This document shows, piece by piece, positions 7,198 through 14,486 of a stretch of 15,586 nt of DNA. Below the pieces are notes generated by a model. That model did no database searches. It was not told the DNA's origin and saw nothing but the letters and a program-made list of their open reading frames with translations. This DNA comes from Peptococcaceae bacterium. GTDB lineage: Bacteria; Bacillota; Desulfotomaculia; Desulfotomaculales; Desulfocucumaceae. The stretch's first letter is position 1. Each line of letters starts with the position of its first letter. Location of the stretch: contig JAAXTT010000022.1 in assembly GCA_013336365.1 (NCBI GenBank), positions 1 to 15,586 on the forward strand, read 5' to 3'. Position numbers and translations under genes: made by a program.

Positions 7198-8346
7198 ATG
7201 ATGCAGGACAAACAGTATTTGATGATTCCCGGACCGACTCCGGTTCCTCCGGCAGTATTTTCTGCTATGGCCAGACCGATTATTGGACACCGGACTGAGG
7301 ATTTTGCTGAAATGTACAAGCGGATTGTGGAAAAGCTTCAGGTGGTTTTTCAAACAAAAAATGATATTTTGGTTTTAACCAATTCGGGTACCGGAGGCAT
7401 GGAGGCCGCAGTGGCCAATACAGTCAATCCGGGAGACAAGGTCCTTGCTTTGGTTACCGGTAACTTTGGGGAGCGTTTTGCAAAAATAGCAAGGGCATAT
7501 CAAGGAGATGTTGATGAGGTTAATTTTTCCTGGGGAGAAAGTGTGGATCTTAAGGTTGTAGAGGAAAAACTAAAAAACAACCGTTACAAGGTGGTTTTGG
7601 CTACCCAGAATGAAACCTCTACCGGTGTCTGCAATGATATTGCCGGGATTGGCGCCTTGGTTGGTAAAACAGATGCCCTTCTTCTGGTTGACGGAGTCAG
7701 TGGCGTAGGTGGCCTGGAAATAAAAACTGATGAGTGGCAGGTAGATATTTTGGTCACTGCTTCCCAGAAAGCTATGATGCTTCCTCCCGGATTGGCCATG
7801 GTTTCAGTAAGTCCCAGAGCCTGGGAAGTAATTAAGGAAAGCAAGTCACCTCACTTTTATCTCAGTCTGTCAGCCGCCAAGAAGTCTTATGACAAGTGGA
7901 ATACCGCTTACACTCCGGGAGTTTCTCTTTTTGCCGGACTTGAGGCTGGGCTGGATATGATGATGGCTGAGGGCATGAGTAATGTTTATGCCCGTCATAA
8001 GCTGTTGTCTAAGGCAGCTCAGGCAGCAGTGAAGGCACTTGGACTGGAGCTTTTTGCCAGAGAGGATTCTATTTCTCCTTTGGTCACAGCCATAAAGAGT
8101 CCGGAAGGCATTGATGGGGATGATATTCGCAAAATCTTGAAAAAAGAGTTTGGCGTAACCTTTGCCGGTGGTCAAAGCTCCCTAAAGGGTAAAATATTTA
8201 GAATTGCCCATATGGGCTTTGCGGACAAAATGGATGTTATAATAGCTATAAGCGCTTTGGAGATGTCCCTAGTACGGATGGGAATTCCTCTAGAAATGGG
8301 CAAGGGAGTTCAGGCTGCTCAACAGGTATTTTTAGGAGGTAAATAG
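7198..8346 (+). CDS. Class V PLP-dependent aminotransferase (alanine-glyoxylate/serine-pyruvate type)
   Basis: A fold type I aminotransferase of 382 residues, of the serine-pyruvate/alanine-glyoxylate family. Near the N-terminus is MIPGPTPVPPAVF, then the GHRTEDF substrate region and the phosphate-binding SGTGGMEAA loop. DGVSGVGG contains the Asp that contacts the pyridine nitrogen. The Schiff-base lysine is K191 in TASQKAMMLPPG. The start is ATG 7198 with AAGGAG (7183-7188) nine bases upstream. The same frame continues upstream through the T-box, but that is leader sequence. serA follows after two bases and the pair is under a serine-type T-box. This suggests the enzyme performs the transamination step of serine synthesis (3-phosphohydroxypyruvate to phosphoserine), or interconverts serine/glycine with pyruvate or glyoxylate. 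No classical SerC is seen here. Family is firm; substrate is inference. Confidence 0.9.
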   Translation: MMQDKQYLMIPGPTPVPPAVFSAMARPIIGHRTEDFAEMYKRIVEKLQVVFQTKNDILVLTNSGTGGMEAAVANTVNPGDKVLALVTGNFGERFAKIARAYQGDVDEVNFSWGESVDLKVVEEKLKNNRYKVVLATQNETSTGVCNDIAGIGALVGKTDALLLVDGVSGVGGLEIKTDEWQVDILVTASQKAMMLPPGLAMVSVSPRAWEVIKESKSPHFYLSLSAAKKSYDKWNTAYTPGVSLFAGLEAGLDMMMAEGMSNVYARHKLLSKAAQAAVKALGLELFAREDSISPLVTAIKSPEGIDGDDIRKILKKEFGVTFAGGQSSLKGKIFRIAHMGFADKMDVIIAISALEMSLVRMGIPLEMGKGVQAAQQVFLGGK

Positions 8347-8348
8347 CA

Positions 8349-9932
8349 ATGAAGGTATTGGTTATGGATGGAGTTGCAGAGGAAGGCCTTCTGCCTCTGC
8401 GGCAAAAGCCGGAAATCGAATTGGTTATTGGCAGTAAAATGACGGAAGATGAATTAATAAGGGTTATTCCGGAGTACAATGCCTTAATTGTCAGGAGTGC
8501 CACTAAGGTCACCGACAAGGTCCTGGAGGCTGCTGATAAAATGATAGTTGTAGGACGCGCAGGAGTGGGTGTGGATAACATAGATCTGGATGCCGCTACC
8601 CGCAAGGGAATCATCGTGGTAAATGCTCCTGACGGCAATACCATAGCTGCCACTGAGCATACAGTTGCAATGATGCTGGCCCTGGCCCGCAGCATTCCTC
8701 AAGCAATGGGCAGACTCAAGGAGGGCTTCTGGGATCGCAAAAACTTTCTTGGTGTTGAGCTGAGGGACAAAACTCTGGGGATATTGGGCCTTGGCCGGAT
8801 TGGATCGGCAGTGGCAAAAAGAGCCCAGGCTTTGGAAATGAAAATATTAGCCTATGATCCCTATATTACCGAGGAAAAAGCTGCAACAATGGCAGTAGAG
8901 CTGGTTAGTCTGGAGGAGCTTTATGCCAGATCTGATTTCATTACAATTCATATGCCCAAGACAAAAGAATCCTATCACATGATTAATGAACAAACCATTG
9001 GGCTGATGAAAAGCAGTGTTCGGATAATCAACTGTGCCCGAGGCGGCATTATTGATGAGGACGCACTTTTCAAGGCACTTGATGCCGGAAGAATAGCCGG
9101 GGCAGCTCTGGATGTTTTTGAAGCAGAGCCTAATGTAGACAGTCCCTTGCTTAAGCTGGGAAATTTTATTGCCACACCCCACTTGGGTGCATCCACCATG
9201 GAGGCTCAGCTCAATGTTGCAGTTGATGTTTCCAGGGAAATAGTTGCTGCCTTGGCGGGAGAGACTGTAAACAATGCGGTAAACATGCCTTCAATAAGTA
9301 TAAAGGCCATGACCAAGGTCAAGCCTTTTTTAAGCTTGGGAGAAAGTCTGGGACGCTTCCAAGGTCAGCTTATAGAGGGGCGAGTCAGCAAGATTGAGGT
9401 TACCTATAGCGGTGAATTGGCAGATATGGAAGTTGCACCTATTACCACCGCAGTTGTAAAGGGCTTGTTATATCCTATTCTTCAGCAGGAAACAGTTAAT
9501 TTTGTCAATGCGTCACTTCTGGCAAGAAACAGAGGTATTCAAGTTCAGCAAACCGGACATCGTAAGGATGATGGCTATGCCAATCTGATTACAGTTAAGG
9601 TTTCTACTGACAAGGAGGAAATTTCTATTTCCGGAACCCTGTTTGGTGCCTCCGATCCCCGGATAGTTATGATAGATGGGTATAGGCTTGATGCTTTGCC
9701 CAGTGGTCATATGATGTATATTCCCCATATCGACAGGCCAAGAATTATTGGCCCGGTGGGTATGCTTATTGGCGAGCATAATATCAATATTGCAACTATG
9801 CAGGTAGGCCGCAAGGAAATCGGGGGACAAGCCATTATGCTGCTTTCTGTAGATGGCGAGGTTCCGGAGGTTACCTTGAGGGAGATTGCCAAAATTGAAG
9901 GGGTAATCGATGTTAAAATGATAAGATTGTAG
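8349..9932 (+). CDS. serA: D-3-phosphoglycerate dehydrogenase
   Basis: First committed enzyme of the phosphorylated serine pathway, oxidising 3-phosphoglycerate with NAD+. The protein is 527 residues, the long form. The split substrate-binding domain spans about 1-98 and 285-315. The Rossmann domain has GLGRIG at 147-152. The catalytic residues are R231 (NCARGG), E260 (FEAEP) and H278 (TPHLGAST), with the R-E-H spacings (29 and 18) of the family. An intervening (ASB-type) domain covers about 320-450. A C-terminal ACT domain (about 454-527, RPRIIGPVGMLIGEHNINIATMQ) is likely the serine feedback site. The start ATG has AGGAGG (8335-8340) formed from the last codons of the upstream gene, so the two are tightly coupled. 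Expression is probably set by the upstream T-box; an intrinsic terminator follows. Confidence 0.97.
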   Translation: MKVLVMDGVAEEGLLPLRQKPEIELVIGSKMTEDELIRVIPEYNALIVRSATKVTDKVLEAADKMIVVGRAGVGVDNIDLDAATRKGIIVVNAPDGNTIAATEHTVAMMLALARSIPQAMGRLKEGFWDRKNFLGVELRDKTLGILGLGRIGSAVAKRAQALEMKILAYDPYITEEKAATMAVELVSLEELYARSDFITIHMPKTKESYHMINEQTIGLMKSSVRIINCARGGIIDEDALFKALDAGRIAGAALDVFEAEPNVDSPLLKLGNFIATPHLGASTMEAQLNVAVDVSREIVAALAGETVNNAVNMPSISIKAMTKVKPFLSLGESLGRFQGQLIEGRVSKIEVTYSGELADMEVAPITTAVVKGLLYPILQQETVNFVNASLLARNRGIQVQQTGHRKDDGYANLITVKVSTDKEEISISGTLFGASDPRIVMIDGYRLDALPSGHMMYIPHIDRPRIIGPVGMLIGEHNINIATMQVGRKEIGGQAIMLLSVDGEVPEVTLREIAKIEGVIDVKMIRL

Positions 9933-9946
9933 TTTGCTTGTGAAAG

Positions 9947-9988
9947 AGGGACTCTTTGTGGAAGAACAGAGAGTCCCTTTGTTTTTTT
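9947..9988 (+). terminator. Intrinsic terminator after serA
   Basis: A perfect nine-base stem, AGGGACTCT (9947-9955) with AGAGTCCCT (9970-9978), is followed by TTTGTTTTTTT. It closes the T-box/aminotransferase/serA unit and separates it from serS. Confidence 0.92.
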
Positions 9989-10072
9989 GAGGGGAAACTA
10001 AAGACAGGGATAATCCAAATATGGTAAGATTTCATTAGACTGATTGGTATATTTTATTTTGGAGGATTAAAT

Positions 10073-11338
10073 ATGCTGGACATTAAAATTTTACGCAGTG
10101 AGCCGGAAACAGTATTGGCGGCTTTGAAAAAAAGGGGCTCTCAGGTTGATTTGCAGCATTTTCTTGGCTTGGATGAGGAGCGCAGGCAAAAGCTGGTTGT
10201 GGTTGAGCAGCTAAAAAATCAGCGCAACACAGTTTCTGAAGAGGTGGGGCGACTCAAGCGTCAAGGCCAGGAGGCTGAGGCAATGGTTGTTGAGATGCGG
10301 CAGGTATCTCAGCAAATTAAGGAAATTGATGAGGAATTAAAAATCATAGAGGATCAGCTTAACAGTATTCTTTTAACTATACCAAATGTTCCACATGAAA
10401 CAGTACCTGAGGGTGCCGATGCCCAAAGCAATATTGAGATTTTCAGCTTTGGTCAGCCAACAGAATTTTCCTTTCCGGTGAAGGCCCATTGGGATATTGG
10501 CGAGGCCTTGGATATTTTAGATTTTGAACGGGGAAGCAAGGTCACCGGAGCCAGATTCACTTTTTACAAGGGATTGGGAGCCTGTCTGGAAAGAGCGGTT
10601 TTTAATTTTATGCTGGACCTTCACACTAGGGAGCATGGCTATCAGGAAATTTTTCCGCCATTTCTGGTTAACAGTGCAAGCATGACCGGTACCGGACAAT
10701 TGCCGAAATTTGCCGAGGATATGTTTAAGGTCGAGGGAACAGATTATTATCTTATTCCTACAGCAGAGGTGCCGGTAACCAATTTATACGCTTTGGAAAT
10801 TCTGGATGGCAAAAAGCTACCGATTTCTCACTGTGCATATAGTGCCTGCTTCAGAGCTGAGGCCGGGGCAGCCGGGCGAGATACTCGCGGCTTGATTAGG
10901 CAGCATCAGTTTAATAAGGTGGAGCTGGTAAAGTTTACCCGCCCGGAGGAATCCTACCATGAGTTGGAAACGCTGACCTCCCACGCCAAAAGGATATTGG
11001 AGCTTTTGGAGCTGCCATATCGCCAGGTTGTACTTTGTACCGGGGATATGGGCTTCAGCTCTGCAAAGACCTATGATCTTGAGGTTTGGATGCCAAGCTA
11101 CAATGATTATAAGGAAATCTCTTCCTGCAGCAACTTTGAGGACTTCCAAGCTAGGAGAGCAGGAATTCGCTTTAAGGATGGCAAGGAAAAACCCCGCTTT
11201 GTCCACACCTTGAATGGCTCTGGGTTGGCTGTGGGCAGAACGGTATCTGCTATATTGGAAAATTTTCAGCAGCAGGACGGCAGGGTCAAAGTTCCTAAGG
11301 TCTTGGTTCCCTACATGGGCGTGGAGACAATTGGCTAA
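10073..11338 (+). CDS. serS: Seryl-tRNA synthetase
   Basis: Class II aminoacyl-tRNA synthetase that attaches serine to tRNA-Ser (and to tRNA-Sec where present). It has 421 residues, the usual bacterial length. The N-terminal arm begins MLDIKILRSEPETVLAALKKRG and forms the long antiparallel coiled coil (about residues 27-105, rich in E, K, Q) that grips the long variable arm of tRNA-Ser. The catalytic domain shows TAEVP (T230, E232; serine binding), motif 2 with FRAEAG (R261) and GRDTRGLIRQHQF, and motif 3 GSGLAVGRTVSAILEN with R389. The start ATG has GGAGG (10061-10065) seven bases upstream. The gap to the serA terminator is only about 85 bases and holds no T-box, so serS is not controlled by the kind of leader that precedes the serine-biosynthesis genes. 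Confidence 0.97.
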   Translation: MLDIKILRSEPETVLAALKKRGSQVDLQHFLGLDEERRQKLVVVEQLKNQRNTVSEEVGRLKRQGQEAEAMVVEMRQVSQQIKEIDEELKIIEDQLNSILLTIPNVPHETVPEGADAQSNIEIFSFGQPTEFSFPVKAHWDIGEALDILDFERGSKVTGARFTFYKGLGACLERAVFNFMLDLHTREHGYQEIFPPFLVNSASMTGTGQLPKFAEDMFKVEGTDYYLIPTAEVPVTNLYALEILDGKKLPISHCAYSACFRAEAGAAGRDTRGLIRQHQFNKVELVKFTRPEESYHELETLTSHAKRILELLELPYRQVVLCTGDMGFSSAKTYDLEVWMPSYNDYKEISSCSNFEDFQARRAGIRFKDGKEKPRFVHTLNGSGLAVGRTVSAILENFQQQDGRVKVPKVLVPYMGVETIG

Positions 11339-11349
11339 GGATTAGTATG

Positions 11350-11388
11350 TTTAGCAGGGGCGAAGACATCAGGTACGTCCCTGCTAAA
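11350..11388 (+). terminator. Strong hairpin after serS, lacking a U-tract
   Basis: TTTAGCAGGGGCG (11350-11362) pairs with CGTCCCTGCTAAA (11376-11388): 13 base pairs with one G-T wobble and a 13-base loop. It is followed by A residues, not T residues, and then at once by the purA -35 box. It may end serS transcripts inefficiently or protect their 3' end. It is not a standard intrinsic terminator on either strand. Confidence 0.45.
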
Positions 11389-11392
11389 AAAG

Positions 11393-11421
11393 TTGACACT
11401 GTGGAGAGTCTTTGTTAATAT
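11393..11421 (+). promoter_or_regulatory. purA: Candidate purA promoter
   Basis: TTGACA (11393-11398), a 17-base spacer and TAATAT (11416-11421) make a good sigma-A promoter. It would give a leader of about 100 bases before purA. Confidence 0.65.
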
Positions 11422-11446
11422 TTATATGGTTAACTGGGTAAGCATG

Positions 11447-11507
11447 CTTTGAATGATTTAAATACTCAAAGGGGCCGGAAACCCTGGTATCCATTTGAGG
11501 TTTTTTT
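11447..11507 (+). promoter_or_regulatory. Candidate transcription attenuator in the purA leader
   Basis: CTCAAA (11465-11470) can pair with TTTGAG (11494-11499), and inner GG/CC pairs extend the stem. The hairpin is followed by G and T7, then a second T run, giving an intrinsic terminator only 12 bases before the purA ribosome-binding site. The overlapping TCAAAG (11466-11471) can instead pair perfectly with CTTTGA (11447-11452), which would destroy the terminator. Two exclusive folds inside a gene's own leader are the signature of attenuation. No known riboswitch class was recognised, so the ligand or protein is unknown. It could also be a plain terminator for read-through from serS. Confidence 0.55.
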
Positions 11508-11531
11508 GTTTTTGAAATAGGAGGTAGTTCA

Positions 11532-12815
11532 ATGGCAACCGTTGTATTGATTGGTGCTCAATGGGGAGATGAGGGTAAGGGCAAGGTTACCGATTATCTC
11601 GCCAGGAATGCTGATTTGGTAGTTCGCTATCAGGGAGGCAATAATGCCGGACACACTGTAGTGGCAGATGGTCGTGAATATAAGCTTCATTTAATTCCTT
11701 CCGGAATTCTATATTCTGACAAGCAGTGCCTGATTGGCAACGGAGTTGTATTGGATCCTCAGGTTTTTCTTCGGGAAATAAACGGACTGATTGAGCAGGG
11801 CATAAGTGTTGAAAAGCTTAAAATTAGCCCTAGAACTCATGTGATTATGCCTTATCATCTTAAAATGGATGCTATTGATGAGGAGAGACGTGGGACCAAT
11901 AAAATTGGAACAACAGGCAGAGGCATAGGACCGGCATATACCGACAAGGCCTCCAGAGTGGGGATAAGAATTGCAGAGCTGGTAGATCCGGAGAGTCTGG
12001 CTGAGGTATTGGAGAATGTTTTGGCGGAGAAAAATCAGCTATTTACAGAGTATCATGATTCTACCGCCTTCGATTATAAGGAAATGCTTGAGACTTACAT
12101 TGAGTATGGTCAAAAGCTGGCGCCCTTTGTTGCGGATGTTTCTATCCTGGTCAATGATGCAATCAAGGAAGGTAGAAATATCCTGTTTGAAGGCGCCCAG
12201 GGAACCTTGTTGGATTTAGACCACGGAACCTATCCCTATGTTACCTCATCTCATCCTGTAGCGGCAGCAGCCTGCTTAGGGACCGGTGTGGGGCCAAGTA
12301 AAATCGACAAAGTGATTGGCATTGCCAAGGCATATATAACCAGGGTGGGAGAAGGACCCTTTCCTACCGAGCTCAATGATGAAAATGGTGAATATTTGCG
12401 TAGAGAAGGCTTTGAGTTTGGTACCACAACAGGAAGACCAAGGCGCTGTGGCTGGTTTGATGCTGTAATCAGCCGTTATGCAGCAAGGATAAATGGCCTT
12501 GATTATTTAGCTGTTACAAAGCTGGATGTTTTGAGCGGCTTGGAGAAAATACTGATTTGCAATGAATACCAGCTTGACGGTAAAGTAATTACTGAGTTCC
12601 CTACAACTATAAAGGAATTATCCAGATGTAAACCGGTATATCAGGAAATGCCCGGTTGGAAAGAGGATATTACCAAGATTAGAAAGCTGGAGGATTTACC
12701 GGCAAATGCCAGGAAATATCTGGAAAAAATCAGTGAGCTTTCCGGTGTGCCGGTGGCAATAATTGGAGTAGGTCCCGGAAGAGATCAGACCCTGATGCTG
12801 AAAAATCTATATTAA
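11532..12815 (+). CDS. purA: Adenylosuccinate synthetase
   Basis: Catalyses the GTP-dependent joining of IMP and aspartate, the first step from IMP to AMP. It has 427 residues, full length. The N-terminal P-loop-like GDEGKGKVTD contains the catalytic base D13, and GNNAGHT contains H41, both at E. coli numbers. Further family motifs are the IMP-binding TTGRGIGPAYTDK, EGAQGTLLDLDHGTYPYVTSS, the aspartate-loop region TTGRPRRCGWFD, the guanine-binding TKLDVL and the C-terminal GVGPGRDQT. The ATG start has AGGAGG (11519-11524) seven bases upstream. It has its own promoter and a structured leader, and the nearest downstream genes are tRNAs, so it is probably transcribed alone. Confidence 0.98.
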   Translation: MATVVLIGAQWGDEGKGKVTDYLARNADLVVRYQGGNNAGHTVVADGREYKLHLIPSGILYSDKQCLIGNGVVLDPQVFLREINGLIEQGISVEKLKISPRTHVIMPYHLKMDAIDEERRGTNKIGTTGRGIGPAYTDKASRVGIRIAELVDPESLAEVLENVLAEKNQLFTEYHDSTAFDYKEMLETYIEYGQKLAPFVADVSILVNDAIKEGRNILFEGAQGTLLDLDHGTYPYVTSSHPVAAAACLGTGVGPSKIDKVIGIAKAYITRVGEGPFPTELNDENGEYLRREGFEFGTTTGRPRRCGWFDAVISRYAARINGLDYLAVTKLDVLSGLEKILICNEYQLDGKVITEFPTTIKELSRCKPVYQEMPGWKEDITKIRKLEDLPANARKYLEKISELSGVPVAIIGVGPGRDQTLMLKNLY

Positions 12816-12832
12816 GATTATTTATTTAATGA

Positions 12833-12860
12833 TTGACAGCACCCTAGGTTTTGGTATAGT
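12833..12860 (+). promoter_or_regulatory. Promoter of tRNA-Lys
   Basis: TTGACA (12833-12838), 16 bases, TATAGT (12855-12860), close to the sigma-A consensus, ending 19 bases before the tRNA gene. Confidence 0.75.
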
Positions 12861-12879
12861 ATTACAATCGTTGATTTAC

Positions 12880-12955
12880 GAGCCATTAGCTCAGCTGGTA
12901 GAGCACCTGACTTTTAATCAGGGTGTCGAAGGTTCAAGTCCTTCATGGCTCACCA
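12880..12955 (+). tRNA. tRNA-Lys (anticodon UUU)
   Basis: A complete 76-base cloverleaf. The acceptor stem is GAGCCAT/ATGGCTC, followed by A73 and an encoded CCA. The D arm is GCTC...GAGC. The anticodon stem CCTGA/TCAGG has the loop CTTTTAA with anticodon TTT (12913-12915). The T arm GAAGG/CCTTC encloses TTCAAGT. Confidence 0.98.
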
Positions 12956-12960
12956 TTATT

Positions 12961-13011
12961 AAAAAAGGTTGGAATTGGGTTTTTAAAACACCCTTAATTC
13001 CAACCTTTTTT
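12961..13011 (+). terminator. Intrinsic terminator after tRNA-Lys
   Basis: A long near-perfect stem: AAAAAAGGTTGGAATT plus GGGT pairs with ACCC and AATTCCAACCTTTTTT, with two bulged T bases. It has a T6 end on the + strand and A6 at the other side, so it could also work for - strand transcription. Confidence 0.88.
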
Positions 13012-13029
13012 CTAAGCCTATAAATATGT

Positions 13030-13035
13030 TATAAT
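13030..13035 (+). promoter_or_regulatory. -10 element of a tRNA-Gly promoter
   Basis: A perfect TATAAT lies 11 bases before the tRNA. A convincing -35 cannot be seen; the expected position falls in the T run of the preceding terminator. Confidence 0.4.
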
Positions 13036-13046
13036 GAGTGGCGCAT

Positions 13047-13121
13047 GCGGGTGTAGCTCAATGGTAGAGTATCAGCTTCCCAAGCTGAGGGTTGAGGGTT
13101 CGATCCCCTTCACCCGCTCCA
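13047..13121 (+). tRNA. tRNA-Gly (anticodon CCC)
   Basis: A complete 75-base cloverleaf with acceptor GCGGGTG/CACCCGC, T73 and encoded CCA. The D arm is GCTC...GAGT. The anticodon stem TCAGC/GCTGA has loop TTCCCAA, anticodon CCC. The T arm GAGGG/CCCTT encloses TTCGATC. An integrase remnant begins 90 bases downstream, so its 3' end is a likely integration target. Confidence 0.97.
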
Positions 13122-13127
13122 TATATG

Positions 13128-13175
13128 AAGCCTTGTGTATCAAGTGTTTGATGATATATTGGGCTTTATTTTTTT
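13128..13175 (+). terminator. Probable terminator after tRNA-Gly
   Basis: The outer stem AAGCC (13128-13132) with GGCTT (13162-13166) contains an inner hairpin ATCAA/TTGAT (13139-13143 with 13148-13152), and is followed by TATTTTTTT. A smaller GGGC/GCCC stem plus T4 overlaps it (13161-13183). Confidence 0.5.
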
Positions 13176-13203
13176 GCCCTTTTACTCACTATTTTAGACT
13201 GTT

Positions 13204-13229
13204 TTCCACCACTAAATGGTGGAATTTTT
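13204..13229 (+). terminator. Terminator-like hairpin overlapping the integrase stop
   Basis: A perfect eight-base stem TTCCACCA/TGGTGGAA with loop CTAAA is followed by T5 on the + strand. The loop contains the stop codon of the - strand integrase remnant. A further direct copy of TGGTGGAA follows at 13229-13236. Confidence 0.45.
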
Positions 13230-13338
13230 GGTGGAAAGATTATGGGCAGTAATCTTTTTAGCAGCGTCTTGAATTGCTTTTTCGGTGGTTTGTGTGTAAA
13301 TCTTTGCAGTCATTGAAATATCAGAGTGGCCCATAAAA
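13212..13338 (-). pseudogene. Tyrosine integrase remnant (C-terminal ~42 codons)
   Basis: The - strand frame reads YFMGHSDISMTAKIYTQTTE and then KAIQDAAKKITAHNLSTKNSTI before the stop at 13212-13214. This is the end of a phage/ICE-type tyrosine recombinase: the GHSDIS motif with the catalytic-region histidine, and IYTQTT carrying the nucleophilic tyrosine, followed by the basic C-terminal helix. Upstream in the same frame, beyond about 13340-13360, no integrase signature is found (no R of the catalytic triad, no HxLR box). That DNA instead encodes the ATPase fragment on the other strand. The gene is therefore 5'-truncated and inactive. It ends 90 bases from tRNA-Gly, a usual integrase location. 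Family assignment is by motif; the exact breakpoint is uncertain. Confidence 0.75.
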
Positions 13339-14486
13339 TAACTATTAATAATAAACAGGTCAGCATACTTATAATACATAGTGCAGTCGATAAAACAGTG
13401 ATGTTTGAAAAGGTTGACTATATAAGGATTGGGAGTTACACAAAGAAGCTGAGCGAATATCCTGCTGTGCAAGCAAAGCTTTGGGATAAACTTCGCACAA
13501 TAAAATATGAACAACAGATAGCTAAAAAGGACTTGGATTTAAATGAAGCACTGAGCCTTATTGATTACTCTATATACTTCGAAAATAAAAATGAAGTCCA
13601 GCCTACAAACAATGATGGAATAATGTATTACATGATTGAAGAAGGCATTGTTGTTAAACTAGATAATGGATTGTATGGCATCACAAATTTAGGCGCTATT
13701 CTTTTTGCAAAAAAGATTGATATGTTCCCGAACATTGCCAGAAAGGCAGTTAGGGTGATTCAATATAAAGGGAATAATAGACTTGAAATGCTTAAAGAAG
13801 AAATAGGAAATAAGGGTTATGCTGTTGGATTCGAGGGTCTGATAAAATATATTGAGGCGCTTACTCCGTCAGAAGAAGTAATTGCAGGTGCTTTGAGAAA
13901 GAAGAAAACGGCATATCCAATTGTAGCAATCAGAGAGGCTGTGGCTAACTCATTAATTCATCAAGACTTTTCAATTCCAGGGGTATCACCGATAATTGAA
14001 ATTTTTGTTAACAGAGTAGAGATAACAAACCCGGGAATACCATTAGTTGATATCAATCGTATCATTGATAACCCTCCCAAATCCAGAAATGAAAAATTAG
14101 CATCGCTTATGCGGCGATTGAAAATGTGTGAAGAATTGGGTACAGGTTGGGATAAAATAGTAATTCATTGTGAGTTTCAGCATCTACCTGCACCTAGAAT
14201 AGATTTATACGAAGAAAGTATAAAAGTGACTCTTCTTTCTGAAATACCATTTTCTACCATTCCTAATGAAGATAGACTTTGGGCTTGTTATTTACATGCT
14301 TGTATCAAGCACGTCCAAGGAGAACAATTAACGAATAGCTCATTGAGAAAAAGGTTTGGACTGAAAGAGTCTTCATCTGGAACTGCATCAAGGTTAATCA
14401 GAGATGCAGTTGATAATGAACTAATAAAACCGCTGGATCCGACGACGGCACCAAGACATATGAAATATATTCCGGTATGGGCGTAG
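13326..14486 (+). pseudogene. AlbA_2/HATPase_c_4/winged-helix ATP-binding protein, 5'-truncated
   Basis: The frame starts with a GTG at 13326 that has no ribosome-binding site, and gives 386 residues. Residues about 10-50 (VSILIIHSAVDKTV...YIRIGSYTKKLSEYP) match the end of an AlbA_2 (Schlafen-like) putative DNA-binding domain, whose first ~100 residues are missing. Next comes a GHKL-type HATPase_c_4 domain: the helix REAVANSLIHQD with its Mg-binding Asn, ITNPG, and the nucleotide-lid region RNEKLASLMRRLKMCEELGTGWDKI. The C-terminus is a winged helix (LTNSSLRKRFGL...SGTASRLIRDAV) and ends KYIPVWA, a normal end for this family. These proteins are usually about 480 residues, common in accessory DNA and annotated as transcriptional regulators or RecG-related; their function is poorly known. 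AT content is higher than in the housekeeping genes. Its missing 5' end coincides with the integrase breakpoint, suggesting one deletion. A functional shorter product is possible but unlikely. Confidence 0.7.

Noticed and set aside
9989..10072. A second T-box in front of serS
   Set aside because: The gap is too short and contains no GGGTGG core or terminator.
11470..11500. ZTP (pfl) or purine riboswitch in the purA leader
   Set aside because: A GGGGCCGGAAACCC stretch looked suggestive, but the conserved upstream stem of the ZTP motif and the conserved core of the purine class are absent.
12829..13252. Short + strand frames running across tRNA-Lys and tRNA-Gly
   Set aside because: They are translations of tRNA genes and terminators.
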